DNA of 64,000 nucleotides from Tamarix chinensis (Eukaryota; Streptophyta; Magnoliopsida; Caryophyllales; Tamaricaceae), in the NCBI GenBank assembly GCA_030549775.1, contig CM060174.1:100704132-100768131 (forward strand). Direction: 5' to 3'. Under the pieces are notes generated by a model. It saw only the letters and a list, made by a program, of their open reading frames with translations, was not told where the DNA came from and searched no databases. A program made the translations under genes and the position numbers. Every line of letters begins with the position of its first letter. Positions within the stretch are counted from its first letter, which is position 1. Below, piece after piece: positions 1 through 11,725 of this stretch.

Positions 1-1206
1 CTGTGTTTTCTGGTACGCTGCAAATCAATGTAATCATATGCTTGAAGATGTAAAATATGCTGGCAATATAGTTTTGTTGAGTTCTGGCACAAGAACAACC
101 CCCTAGGTCAAGGATGTGTCACAATTGTTGTGGGCAAAGGTAAAGGTGTTTCTGGGGCTTTGGTTGGGCCTGAGGTTATAAATTAGGGAAATTTTAAATT
201 GTTATCATGGCTCATCAGTGGCCCCAGATTTAGTTTCCTTATACTTTTTCTGTCTTTTCCACTTAGATCTTCAATACTTTTGCTCACTCGATCAATTTCA
301 CACAAGAAGTTTACACTTGCAGCACTGACTGCTCTTCTTTGTCAAATCTCAGCATACATGGAACATAACTCATTTCCTTTTCCTTCTATGGTATTACAGC
401 TTGACAAGCGTTATCATTTCTCTTCTCTTCCTTAAGAAGCAGCAGGAATTGGATTGTAGAACACTTACCTGTGGAGAAGGATTAAATAGTGATTCAGGGA
501 TTGCAAAGTAATGCTTGTTATCATTTATTGGACGTCTGCCCTCAATCGATTATTTTCTGATTTCTTTCCTCCTTTTGGAACAGTTTCTGAGGATCTTTCA
601 TTCTCTTCTTTGTGCGATTGTTTTTGATGAAATTCTTCTTGTGTCTGGATCAGAAAAATAAAATAAAATATAATTATAAATAAAATGAGAAATATGCAAA
701 TGTAAGCTAGACTATTGCTTATGGAGGGATAGGGGGTAAGCTGGTCCACATTGAAGAAGATTCAGAGAGATGAAGTTATCTGATCGCTCTGAGTCTCTGT
801 CTTTGCAGATGAGTTTTTAATCTCTTTAATTTGTCTGCAAACGTGCCTGCCTTATATGTGTATGCCTGTATTGATTGAACAATCACATTAAGAGTTGGAT
901 TTATTATCTATTTATTCATTTAGTTGTGTAATCTTAAGTAGCACTTCTCATTTAAACAGTTGGAAACCTGCTAAGACCTTCCACCTGGTATTGTATACTT
1001 TGTTGGAAAAGGAAATATGTTATAACTACTTTGAAAAGAAAAAAAAAAAAACTCCTATCAAATTACTAGACACTGCCACCCCACAAAAAACACGCACATG
1101 CCATGCACCAAAAGTAATAAATAAGCTCGAAATTTGAAGTGCTTCATCCAAGGGTAATATTTGATTTGTTCATGCTTATTTTTTATATTTGTCTTTCATT
1201 TGGCAG
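1..1206 (+). other. Probable intron of the BAG6-like gene; no exon recognised
   Basis: AT-rich sequence with stops in all frames, ending in a good acceptor (TTTGGCAG) at 1206. The next exon starts in phase 0, so the preceding exon probably lies left of the window. I looked for a short exon here and did not find a convincing one; the first 30 bases are open in two frames and end near a GT, but they do not read like this family. Otherwise nothing is seen apart from an A-run near 1040. Confidence 0.5.
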
Positions 1207-4200
1207 CCTTTTCCTCTGCAAACAAGCCCTCTCTTCAATACTGCTGCAAGACCTCCAAATGCAGGGGCTGTTGGTCCTGTTGGGGTTGTTGGAAGTGCCC
1301 CAAGGCAAGTAAACATTCATATACATGCTGGTAAGAGGACTTTTTCTTACTTTTGGATCAATTAAAGCCTGTTCTCCTTGCATTATTTTCATATTAGAAC
1401 AGATTATATCACAAATAATAAAATTAATAATAATAGTAATAATTATAAAAACATGATAGAACTCTTTCAGATCAGGTCATATTGACAAAAATCTGACAAA
1501 GAGAATTTGCCCCTAGTCAACGTACACTATATATCTTTTTGGGGCATATTAACTTGAAAACGGTTATTACAGGTACCTCAGTTGCTCCTGTTGTCTCTGC
1601 CATTGGTGCAAGGGCTGCTGGCAGAGAAGGTTCACAGGGAGAGCGTACTGGCTCAATTGGTGATTCCAGAACTACACGAGTATTCCCAGTAAGAAATATC
1701 ATAGCTACAGCTGTCCCTCGTCCTGCAGTTACGGCTTCACCTGTTCCAACAATGGGACATACTACTGATGTTTCAACTTCTCAGCCTCTGGATTCTGCTT
1801 CACTTTCTTCTGTCATATCTGACGTAAATTCACGCATTAGAAATTTTGTAGACAACTTGCGAACAGAAAATCAGACTCCATCAGGTAATTTGCTCGTGGT
1901 TTTACTTTGACAATGTGTCTTCTTTTTGTGTTAACTATGGATTCTCATACTTGACCTGATGGATAATGTTTGATTTTGTTGGTGGAGACTTCTATACGAT
2001 ATTAGCATAACTTGTTTAGATGGTTTTTGTCCAGGTCCACAAGAAAATCCTGTTGCAACAGATGCTTCTATGCAGCCTATCCCAGTTGGTGGCATGGCCA
2101 CTGATTTCCCTAGCTTGCCTGCTGAGGGAATGAGCAATACAGATCGATCTCATGTGGTTGATGCCCAAAATCAGAGGGTATCTGTCATCTGTGGTTGAGT
2201 TCCATTCTGCTTGGCTTTTTCCTCATGTTGTCTTTTGGGTCATGCTAACACTATTGGAATGTTTTCTTTTAATTTCCAGGATCTATTTATCCAGCATGAT
2301 GAAATTGATATTTCTCATTCAAAAGATGAATCATCATGTCCTACGGAGGCCTCAGCTGGCTGTTCGGTAAATGCACCAGAACATGCTCCAAAATCCACTG
2401 AGGCTCATGGTAAGCTTGATGTTGCTAGGGATGTGCCCCTTGGACTGGGTCCTGGTGGTTTGCAGCCCAAGGTAAGCTACTTAATCTTCTTATCAATTTT
2501 CAATTCTTTGATGTTTTGATACAGAACTTTAGATAGTATTGCAGTGTGATATTTGACAGGTTGTATACTCATCAGACACTTTCCAGAGAAAATGAATATT
2601 CCGGGAATTGAAGGTGTAGCATATCATGCAAGCTACTCTAAAAATGCTCATGAGTTTTGTACTTAGGGGTGTTCAAATAGGTGGTCATGGTTTAACCCAA
2701 CCCATAATACCTTTAGCCCATGTAATCCATGCAATCTATGGTCTAACTGATGGCGGGTTGGAATAAATTATTAATAGTTTTCAACCTAACCTATAGTAAC
2801 CTACAAGTTGCCGTGGGTTAAAGTATACATAAACCAACTTATCACCACCTTTACCCCTGCCCTATCAAACACTGTTGCCACGCCAGCCCTTCCACCATGG
2901 CCACCACCACCTTCTTTTTTTTTCCTTCTAGGTTTCATCCCATTTTAACACTCATCTATTTGTTTAGCGTTGGTAAAAAATTATTAATGATTATATCAGC
3001 CTTTTCTTAAACTAATTCTACACTGAAAATCAAATTTTGGAAAAGAAATCAGGAACAACAGTATGCATCTTTGCTTTTAACTTGTGACTTATGACAGTCT
3101 TTTTATGTGCTCATTTGTAGGAAGAAAAACCCAATGTCATTTTCAGGGACAACAAACCACAAAAAAGGAAAAAAAAGGAACTTCGAATATGCATTCAATT
3201 CAAATCTATAAAAGGAAATCAAAGGTTTGTTCAAGCCAACCAAAAAGTTCCCAACTTAATTTGTTGGTCTAAATTCTAAATTTCATAGTCAGATAAAGAA
3301 TAGTTGGGGCAACCTTATGACTGATGATCAATTAGTCAGATAATGAATATTTCCTTCTCTATCAATTATCGCTGAGTGCAGCGAATTCAGAATTTACTTG
3401 TATAAAAAACAAGTCCATAAATTTCAAACTGAGAAAAAGACAAAAAACACAAAGTATAAACATTGTATTGGATCCACCTTGAAATTGAAATGCCATGGTA
3501 GGAATCAAATTAATGTGTCCCTTAAAGTCATAGACACTCGACAAATGATGAATAGCTGATCGATTGAAGAGAGGGAGTTAGATTAGGTCGAAAATGTTGA
3601 ACACTCTGAAACCAAAGTCTTACTGTCTTAGTCTTAGAGTTAGGGGAGAGAGAGAGAGAGAGTAGTGCACGTCTGAGAATTAGAAATAACCGAACCCATA
3701 GCGGCCCAAGCAAACCCATGGATATTCACTCTCATTTTTTCCATGGGTTGAACCCATTTAACCCATATAAAATTTTAGCCAAACCCACCTTAGTCAATTA
3801 GTTAATTGTATGGTTGGGTTGCATTTTCCATGACAAACCCAACCCATTGAATAGGCCTAGTTGTACATCATGAAGTACTTGCTGGATTATCACTCTTGTT
3901 GCTTTTTGGATCGACTTATATGTTTGTGTTCCATTATCAGTATTACATAAAATGCGAGACTTGTGTTTGATGTGCTATCTATGTGGGCTAGTGTTGACAA
4001 ACTCATGTATTCTTGATGATAACGACTAGATATAATATTGAAAATTTGTAATGCACAATGACCAATCTTTTTGGCTTTTGTCCTTCCCCATTCTACCCAA
4101 GAAATTGGAATTTGTTGTTTCATTGATAATTTAAGGCCTTGTTGGTATATACTATACAGTTTCCTAAAGAAGTTGAACTTCTTAGGGTACAACTTCCAAG

Positions 4201-7200
4201 GAAGTTTGTCCTCAATCATACAAACACATGCATTCTTGATGATAATGACAAGATATAGTATTGAAACTTTGAAATGCGCAATGACTGTTTCTTTTAGCTT
4301 TTGTCCTACCCCATTCTACCCAAGAAATCGTAACTTCTTGTTGCACTGATAATTTAAGGCCTTGTTGGTATGCACTATATGTTAACTTTTGAGAGAAAAA
4401 AGTTAAGCAAAGGAAGCTTAACTTACAAGGGATTCGCACTTCAGCCTTGTGGGGTTATCAAACAAAATCCAAATGTTCCTCAGTTGCATTAATCAAAACA
4501 TGGTATATATATGTATAGGCTAGGCTAAAGGACTACACAAGATAGATATGCTAAATTCTACTCTCTCAAGTTCAAAATATATATTGTTTTAGCATGACTT
4601 TTTTGATACAAAATATTTGTCATTAACCCACTATTCTCAAATTAAAAGTTATCCCTTAAGCATTATTTAATAAACTGTATTTCATAAGGATATATTTGAC
4701 AATTTATACACTTTCTTATTATGTGTGAAACTCTAAAACGACTTCTATGTTGAATCGGATGAAGTGGTAATTAGTAAAAACAACTCAAAATGGCACAAAC
4801 TCGCTAATACCTAATAACTAACACACACTCTAACACAAACTTCTAGATCCATGTTGGTATTGTCAAATCATCACTTCTAGATCAAGGAGACCTTTAGAGA
4901 GAAGCATATATGTTTGGATATGGGCTTCTTTTCAGTAAGTAATGAGCTAGGACAACAACTACAGCCTTATAATGTGGTAGGACAACAACTACAGCCTTAT
5001 AATGTGGTGCCATGTAGGCTGGATCATTCTCTCACTTAAGAAAAGTTTGATCTTGTACTTCCTTTGCATGAGACAAGTCCTTTGAGGGCGACTTGTCTAG
5101 CTATGGTGAGATGCCAGACTTAGCCTGATACTTAGAGTTGGATCGATTGTTGGAAGGACTAAAAGCAAGTATTGGTCTTCTTTTCATGCTTCTGCTTTAT
5201 CATATGCCAAATAAGAGCATAAGTATCTCTACCAAATTTATGAAACTCTTGTTGAACTTTTCACAAAGATATTTGAGATGAATAAGTTTTTGTTTAAGCT
5301 CTTTAAGATCTTTGCATCTTGAGATAATAAAAATAAAACAATGGATAATCTTTTAATTTCCTTTTTAGCCTTTTTTGGTTAACTCTTTTTTCCTTCCTTT
5401 TTTTTCTTTTTCTTTTTCTCTTTCGATTTCTACTACCAAATATTCCTTTTTTCTCTTTTGTTTAGACTTCTAGTCTAAACACAAGTTTCATCTTTCTCCT
5501 TCAGTGAGGGCTTGTAGGCTCTAACGTGAAACCGGAAAACACAGTAAGTGGTAGTTGGTTAATGCTAGTGACAGACGATGTAGTTGGCAACATTGGCAGT
5601 GGCCATTTTCAAGGGTGCCGAAGGGGAGAATCGACGGTGTGAGGGTTTAATTTGCAACCTCTTCTTTGCAGTCTGCAATGTTTGAAAATTAATTTCTTCT
5701 AATCGCAACTGCGATTACCCGCAACGATGGGAAGGTGATGGGACCGGTGGATGGATCGATGATGGAACTATGGTAATTTGCAATGGCTCTATGCATGGGG
5801 TGAGTGATTGTTCTAACAATGTTAGGCTAGCAATTTTGGTGGTTGTGCGAATTGGCAATGTGTGCTGCTTGCAAGTAGTGGTGGATTGGTGGTGGCTCCA
5901 TATAATTGTATTTGGTGGCTGGGGTTAGGGTTCAATTATGCTGTGATGGTGCTTTAGGGTTGACTTTTGATTGTAGGTAGGTTCAGTGTTTGAAAAGGCC
6001 TAAGGAGTACCTAGGCGGTAGGGGTCTTGGAGCCTAGGTGCAAGGCGAAGGCGCGCGCCTAGGCAATGTGAGGCACGAAAATTACTCAAAGCTAAAAAAA
6101 TGATTAAATGACTAAGTTTCAGAAAAAAAAAATATACCATAACAAGAAAATACTTAGAAAAATAACAACCTATGAGTTTAATACTACCAATACTAGCAGA
6201 TAGTTGGGACTATGGACCACTTCTTCTTGCCGTCTTTGGTTCTCAGCTCTTTACGGTATGTCTTTTTGTCTTACTCTGTTTATTTTTTTATATGAGGTTA
6301 ATACTACCTGTGTTTACAAAATAAATTTCACTCTCTTTTTTATATTTCCCTGATGACTCTGACTTTGCTTGTAGGTTTGTAGCCTGTTTAATTGCAGAAT
6401 GTGCATCTTTCCCAAAACAACTATTGCTCTCCCCCAATCAAAACTATAATAGACTTACCCTTTTCCAAAAAAATTTCTACTCCTCTCCCCCAAGTCCCTA
6501 GCTCCCTGCATGCTTTTTTTTCTGCTGAAAAGTATGTGCGTGTCTACTCCTCTCCCCTATTCCCTAGCTATCTGCATGATTTCTTTTTATGCTGAAAGCA
6601 TGTGTATGTCTACTCCTCTCCCTTAAGTTCCTGCTTGATATTTCTAAAACAACTATTGCTCTCCCCAATTAAAACTATAAATAGGCTTCCCTTTTTCCAA
6701 AAAATGTCTACTCCTCTCCCCTAAGTCCTTGGCTCCCTGTGTGATTTTTTTTGCTGAAAGAAAATTTTGTTCAAAGGCGTGCCTCAGCCACCTTACGTGC
6801 GCCTCACTCACATTGCCTCGCCTATCACCAAAAAAAGGCCCACCCCCATCACCTTGCGCCTTAGGTGCGCTTTTTCATACACTGGGTAGGTTGGGGCTTG
6901 GTGGTTTTTTTTTGGGATGAAAAATCGGATGTTTGGAAACATTGATTGGTGACTAGGATCGAGTTTGGGCGTTCATGCTGAACTGATGTAAGGTTATCAA
7001 ATAAAAGCCAAAGTTTCGCATAGACTTGTAAACACTCAATTTTATTAATTATAGTACACTGATTGACAAAAGTCTATGGTCATATATATAGGCCAATATA
7101 GTACATAAGAGAAATATACTAAATTCCAAATAAAACCCGAAGTTTCGCATAGACTTGTAAACACTCAATTTTATTAATTACAGTACACCGATTGACAAAA

Positions 7201-9456
7201 GTCTATGGTCATATATATAGGCCAAAATACTACATAACAGAAATATACTAAATTCTATTAAGTGCCTGTTTGGTTTGGGTAATACAGGTGGAAAAATTAT
7301 CCTCATATTTAGCCATCTTCTATACAATCTATTTGAAATGAAACCCATTTTAGATTTTTATTTATACTAAAATAGGTATTTTATTGAAAATATTTTTGTT
7401 GTTTCTAAATACATTATGTAAAGGACAAAATATGAATAATTTTTTTCTCACCCCTATCATCACCATACCAAACAAGCTCTATAAATAGTAAAAACAACTC
7501 AAAATGACATAGTTAAATAATTAAATGCTTTATTTGGTAATTAACGCTCCTAGACTTGTAGTGGAGTGCAGTGACTCTATCCAATAACCAATTCACACTT
7601 CTAGGTCTGTAGATCCTACGGAAAGAAATATTTCCGTGTGGATGGGGGCCTTCTTGCCAGTAGTTCAATAATGAACTGAACTAGGTCTACAAGTACAGGC
7701 CCTGTATTGAGGTGGCATGTAGATTGCATGTAGTTGTCAGAATTTCAACTTTCATTCTTTCTTTTCAATGTCCTGTTATACCAAATAGGTGTCAATTTGC
7801 TGCTGCTTGGGAAGTCTTTAACTCCCTTAACTAACTTCCTCTATATCGAACAATGTGTAAATAAATTATCAAAGCTAGCTACTGGGAAGGAGACACAATA
7901 CTATAGTAGTTTTGTGTGTATATAAAGGCTATCCATACTGTTTATGAACCATGGTCGTGTGTTTAATCTTTGGTGTTGGACAACATGAGCTGACACTTCT
8001 TGTCATCTTCTTGAAAAAAGCTTGGATTTTGTAAGAATTTGTATGTCATTGATTGTGGACATCGTCTTCTATCAGCTGCTGGCTTGTTTGAGTGACTTTT
8101 TTTTTATCATCTATTGGCAATACTTGTGACATCGTTTTGCTTCCATGATCTTCCTGATAAGTCTCTTTCATTGACGATTTCCCTGTTCTAAGGGCTGTGC
8201 TTTTGTTGGAACATGGTCATTAATTTTTTTTATTTAATCTCATATGGACATTTCGTCAGTCCTTTTCTAGATGTGATAGCTAGTGATGAATGTGTTAACT
8301 ATTTCTATTATATTAGAGGCGGAGCCGACAGTCCAAAACACAACTGGAGAGTGGTGATGGTGAACCTTCTGCTGCCCCTTTGGCTCAAAGACAACAGGCT
8401 GCAGCTACTGGTCGGCAAGTCTTGCAATCTCTTGCTTCTCTGAGCTCCACTGTTGGTACGAATGCTGCAAATGATGGAGGTGCAAGACAAAATCCGCAAG
8501 TCACGACAGGTATGCCCACTGGGCATGAGAGCTCCAATGTGGTTAGCTCAGTGTCACAATTAATTCAGAACCCAGCCTTTGATGGTATCTTGTCTGGGCT
8601 CGCTGGGCAGACAGGCGTTGGTTCAGCTGACGATATGAGAACTATGTTTCAGCAATTCTGCCAGAATCCAGCTTTGAGGAATACAATTAACCAGGTTGCT
8701 CAGCAAGTGGATGTAGGTAATTTGCAGAGGTCATTTGCTGGAAGTGGGCAGGGTCAGGTTGGTGGCATTGATCTTTCAGGAATGATTCAGCAGATGATGC
8801 CCATTGTTTCCAGTGTTTTCAGTAGTAGTTCAGCTGCTGGGTCCGAAGCTAATATAGAGCGTGGAATACTACCGCAATATGTTGATAGAAGACCCAGTGG
8901 ATCAGAAAATTCTCATGAGCAGAATTCTGAGGCGAGTATATGTCACTATGTTTATCAATCTATGATGGGAACTAATTTATGTAATACTTAATTTCTTACT
9001 CCATCTTGTATGTTCATTTTGTATCTTCACGTTTGTTGATGGTTAGGCCTTGTGATGGCTGGCTGCTTGTTTGTATTAACAGATTTTTTGAACTGATACT
9101 TTATGTGCCAATGCATGCAATCGCAAGACTTCCTGATATTTCCTACTTTCACAGATTGACGTTCAAGAGATAGGTCGAATAATTTCTCAGGGCAGTCCTC
9201 CTCGTGATGTCTTTCATGGCATGATTGAAACTGTTGTGCATTACGGAGGAAGTGGTCCATCAGAGTTTGTGGAAGAACTCTCCAGTGACGAGGATCTTGC
9301 CAAGGTGAGCAACAGTTGTTCACTTCTGTTAACACGCTCTCAACTATTCATCCTGGTGACCAAAATGAGTTTTTTATCTTTCAGGAATTTATGGAAATGC
9401 TTCGACGTGATTTGCTTAATCAAGTTCGAGATGAGACTTCAACGGGTGGCATGTGA
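1207..9456 (+). CDS. BAG6-like ubiquitin-domain protein, C-terminal part (seven exons, 5' end outside window)
   Basis: Exons: 1207-1330, 1573-1884, 2035-2177, 2280-2471, 8317-8931, 9155-9304 and 9385-9456, ending in TGA at 9454-9456. They join in frame into 535 codons plus stop. The protein is Pro/Ser/Gln-rich and disordered at first (begins PFPLQTSPLF). A short basic stretch (RRSRQSK) opens the fifth exon. A Gln/Met-rich region follows (motifs MFQQFCQNPAL, MIQQMMPIV) that resembles the STI1-type repeats of ubiquilins. The tail is acidic then basic (ELSSDEDLAKEFMEMLRRDL). This pattern matches the plant BAG6/Scythe-like family, whose N-terminal ubiquitin-like domain would be upstream of the window. 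Members are thought to act in chaperone-linked quality control and cell death; function here is inferred from family only. Introns are GT-AG except that the donor after 8931 reads GAG|GCGAGT, the only frame-keeping choice seen. The 5.8-kb intron 2472-8316 is swollen by transposons. No polyadenylation site was assigned. Confidence 0.85.
2664..3859. mobile_element. Non-autonomous hAT-like element in the long intron
   Basis: The left end reads TAGGGGTGTTCAAAT and the right end reads, on the other strand, TAGGCCTATTCAATGG. These are imperfect inverted ends of the TAGGG-type common in non-coding hAT elements. The flanking 8-mers are TTTGTACT (2656-2663) and GTTGTACA (3860-3867), matching at six of eight bases, as expected for an old hAT duplication. 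Subterminal regions are rich in AACCCA/TGGGTT words. A (GA)n run sits near 3645-3661. No transposase reading frame is seen. Confidence 0.6.
4010..4378. repeat. Imperfect tandem duplication, period about 220 bp
   Basis: The stretch from TTGATGATAACGACTAG near 4010 to GGCCTTGTTGGTATATAC near 4150 recurs from about 4234 to 4378 with scattered substitutions. Each copy contains CCCCATTCTACCCAAGAAAT. It lies within the intron and is of unknown origin. Confidence 0.7.
4481..5040. repeat. Long direct repeat, copy 1 (possible decayed LTR)
   Basis: Begins GGTTATCAAACAAAATCC and has a diverged partner at about 6985-7740. Shared landmarks in the same order are a GGTTATCAAA start, a TATATATAGGC stretch, ATGCTAAATTCT, an AACAACTCAAAATG stretch, an ATATGGGCTTCTT-like stretch and GTGGxxATGTAG near the end. 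Two direct repeats around a 1.9-kb non-coding centre suggest a very old, gutted LTR retrotransposon, but I could not define TG/CA ends or a target duplication. Confidence 0.4.
4948..5007. repeat. Exact 30-bp tandem duplication
   Basis: TAGGACAACAACTACAGCCT and the next ten bases are repeated head to tail with no mismatch (4948-4977 and 4978-5007). The lack of mismatch in otherwise decayed sequence indicates a recent slippage-type event. Confidence 0.9.
5984..6884. mobile_element. Non-autonomous hAT element (901 bp) with perfect 8-bp target duplication
   Basis: Left end CAGTGTTTGAAAAGGCCTA; right end, read inward on the other strand, CAGTGTATGAAAAAGCGCACC. Both ends continue into GC-rich inverted sequence with words such as GGCGCGCGCC, GCCTAGGC and AATGTGAGGCA. 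GGTAGGTT flanks both sides exactly (5976-5983 and 6885-6892). The centre carries four diverged copies of a TCTACTCCTCTCCCC unit of about 80 bp and no transposase. It depends on a hAT transposase elsewhere in the genome. Confidence 0.9.
6998..7255. repeat. Tandem duplication of a 129-bp unit
   Basis: CAAATAAAAGCCAAAGTTTC at 6998 recurs at 7127 as CAAATAAAACCCGAAGTTTC. The following sequence up to ATATACTAAATTC is nearly identical in both copies. Confidence 0.9.
7262..7477. mobile_element. hAT-type MITE, copy 1 (216 bp)
   Basis: Ends are GTGCCTGTTTGGTTTGGG and, read from the right on the other strand, GCTTGTTTGGTATGG. Flanks TCTATTAA (7254-7261) and TCTATAAA (7478-7485) match at seven of eight bases. 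An internal inverted repeat is built on AACCCATTTTAGA and CTAAAATAGGTATTT. The same family recurs at 62295-62531 upstream of CTU1. No coding capacity. Confidence 0.75.
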
Positions 9457-10428
9457 TGAATCTGGCCATAATCTGTTGTATTGCCTGGTAGATTATGCTG
9501 GAAAGATTTAGTAAATGGAGTTTCATGTACAGTATCACTGTACCTTATAGTTTTAAAAATTCGCCGTTTTCCTATGAATAGGGGAGGGCTCAAGTTTGTC
9601 ATGCGTCATCTTATGTTTAAGTCAGTATCTGGATTGGTTGTTGACCAATTTTACATTTTCTCATATTGTGGAAAACATTTTTTGTCAGATAGACAATTGC
9701 CTTTTAACGCTCATGCTTCCGTGATTTTTCCATTTTTCTTTTGCTACCCATGTTGTTTCTTTGTTGAGCTACTGGATGTGAAATTCTGGGTCTGTGAAGG
9801 ATGCTTGATAGGTAGAATGAGTTATGAGTTCGCTTCAGTTATTCTGTAAATATTTTGAGGCCGAAATTTTAAATGCTAGCCCAAAACATGCCATTGAGAA
9901 AACTGTTCAAGCATGTGAAATGGAAAGTAGTAGCCCTACCACGTTGGTAACTTGGATCGAATTTCTTAGAGCTTATTTGGATATGAAATGGAAATCTATT
10001 TTTAGTTCTAAAATATTAGGGGTTTGTTTCTATTGTTTTGTTTTCTATGAAAAAAGAAGAAATAGTTTTTTATATCTTCCAATTTTTTGGAGATGGAGCT
10101 ATATTTCTTACTGGTTTTGATATGACGAACAAGAAAATTCTAAAAATATAGAAATATATTTTTATGGTTTGTAGGCATTTTGAATGGGTAGCTGTTGATT
10201 TTCTATTAAATCTATGTTTGAAGTTATTTTAAAACCATATATTTTAGATTTTTTAGACTATTTTTTTTAAAGTAAGTAGTTATTTTAGATAAATAATTAT
10301 GTAAAAATTGCTCATTATTGAGTGAAATATAAGCCGTTAGTTGTTTGGGATAAATATTTAGGAGACTATGTACCATCTGTTTTTAGCCGGCGAACAAGTT
10401 TCAATATCCTCTCCTATATTAATGATTT

Positions 10429-10793
10429 ATTTGGTTTAAGGTAAATGTAAGTTAACGGAGTTGAATCAATTAATTCATTTTACTTGGGGACAGATTTTAT
10501 TAACATCAATATGTGAGTCTAGGTTAAAGTTTCGCATTCGTTTATCTTGATTAACCTTATATTTGTTAACCTTCGATTTCGAGGACAAGGAAGGTGAAAT
10601 TGAAAATATAACTAAATTGTATACATTCACCTCAATTCAAATATAATTTTTAAAATATTCTCTCCGATTCACATAGATTATGTTAATATCATCCAAACAA
10701 TATTTTAAAATATCCACTCCGATTCATTTTCATTCCCTTAACCTATATTGATTTATAATGTTTATCTTCATCTTAATTTACCTCAATCCAAAA
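10429..10793. mobile_element. Possible MITE with degenerate inverted ends
   Basis: The left end TTTGGTTTAAGGTAAATGTAA is partly inverted at the right end, which reads TTTGGATTGAGGTAAATTAAG on the other strand. A second internal copy of the motif ATTCTCTCCGATTCA/ATCCACTCCGATTCA is seen. No convincing target duplication was found, so the boundaries are tentative. Confidence 0.35.
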
Positions 10794-11539
10794 ATACTAT
10801 AAATGAAATGTTTTACTTTCATACTAACTTTTAAGCTGTAATAAAGTGGTGTTTGTGAAGGAACAATTATTTTTTAAAAAAATAGAATGAATATGAGGTA
10901 TTTAAAAAAATAAAAAATTAGTATAAATGTTGAAAAGGGAACGTCATTAATCTAATTTTTCATGACAGAAGTAAAATTTTAAATTACTATGGAAAAAAGT
11001 GATGGATGGCTTGTTGCAGCTCACGACGTTCCGAGTCTTACTCAACTTGCTAACGTCCTTGTCAAGATATTATCTTTACAGAAGTGTAATGATCTTGGAA
11101 TGAAGTTAATTGGAAATAGAAATGGAAATGATAATCCATTTATAATCCAAAAGATTAGAATCCTATTTATATTATTTGGAACTCAATGGAAGAAAAGTAG
11201 AAATATTTTTTATGAGATTTGTATTTCATATTTTTTATTTGTTTTGATATATTAAATAAAAGAATTCTAATAATTTGTAGGTATTTTAGATAAGTAGGAA
11301 ATGTACACTATACTTGCTTGAATATGCAATTCAATTGCAAAATGCGTACTTAAATAGTCAACCGTAATAACTTAGCCAACCACAAGAGCCATCGGTTATT
11401 AGGTACCTTTTTTTTTAAAAAAATTGTCCATCTGTAATTAGGGTCATTAACAAAATAAAAAATATATATACCATTCTATTTTTAAATTTTTTTCTCCTAT
11501 GAATAAATATCAATATTGATATACTTCTGAATTTAAAAG

Positions 11540-11725
11540 TTATTATGTAAAAATATAGATATATGTTTTACCATAATTATACTTATATTTCATCATTATT
11601 GTTATGATATTTTATCGTCAAATTAATTTTACCATTTTTATACTTATGTTTTATCACTACAAGGTTATGCTTCATCACTATTATAAATATTTTACCAATA
11701 TTAACTAGCTCTATGTTATATCATA
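11540..11725. repeat. TTTTACCAT/TTTCATCA-rich degenerate repeat left of element H
   Basis: Irregular repetition of ATTTTACCATxxTTATACT and TTTCATCACTATTAT words. A very similar stretch lies at 43865-44060, immediately right of element H. The two probably are halves of one older repeat split by the insertion of H. Confidence 0.5.

Larger units (their letters stand above)
6985..7740. repeat. Long direct repeat, copy 2, interrupted by a duplication and a MITE
   Basis: Diverged partner of 4481-5040, starting GGTTATCAAATAAAAGCC at 6993. It is lengthened by a 129-bp tandem duplication (6998-7255) and by the MITE at 7262-7477. The pair may be the LTRs of a dead element whose centre now holds the hAT insertion at 5984-6884. 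Confidence 0.4.

Noticed and set aside
1..30. Possible short exon before GTAATC at the left edge
   Set aside because: Open in two frames but does not match the expected family sequence before PFPLQ; too short to judge.
8213..8443. Open frame overlapping the start of exon 8317-8931
   Set aside because: Different frame from the exon, and mostly intron.
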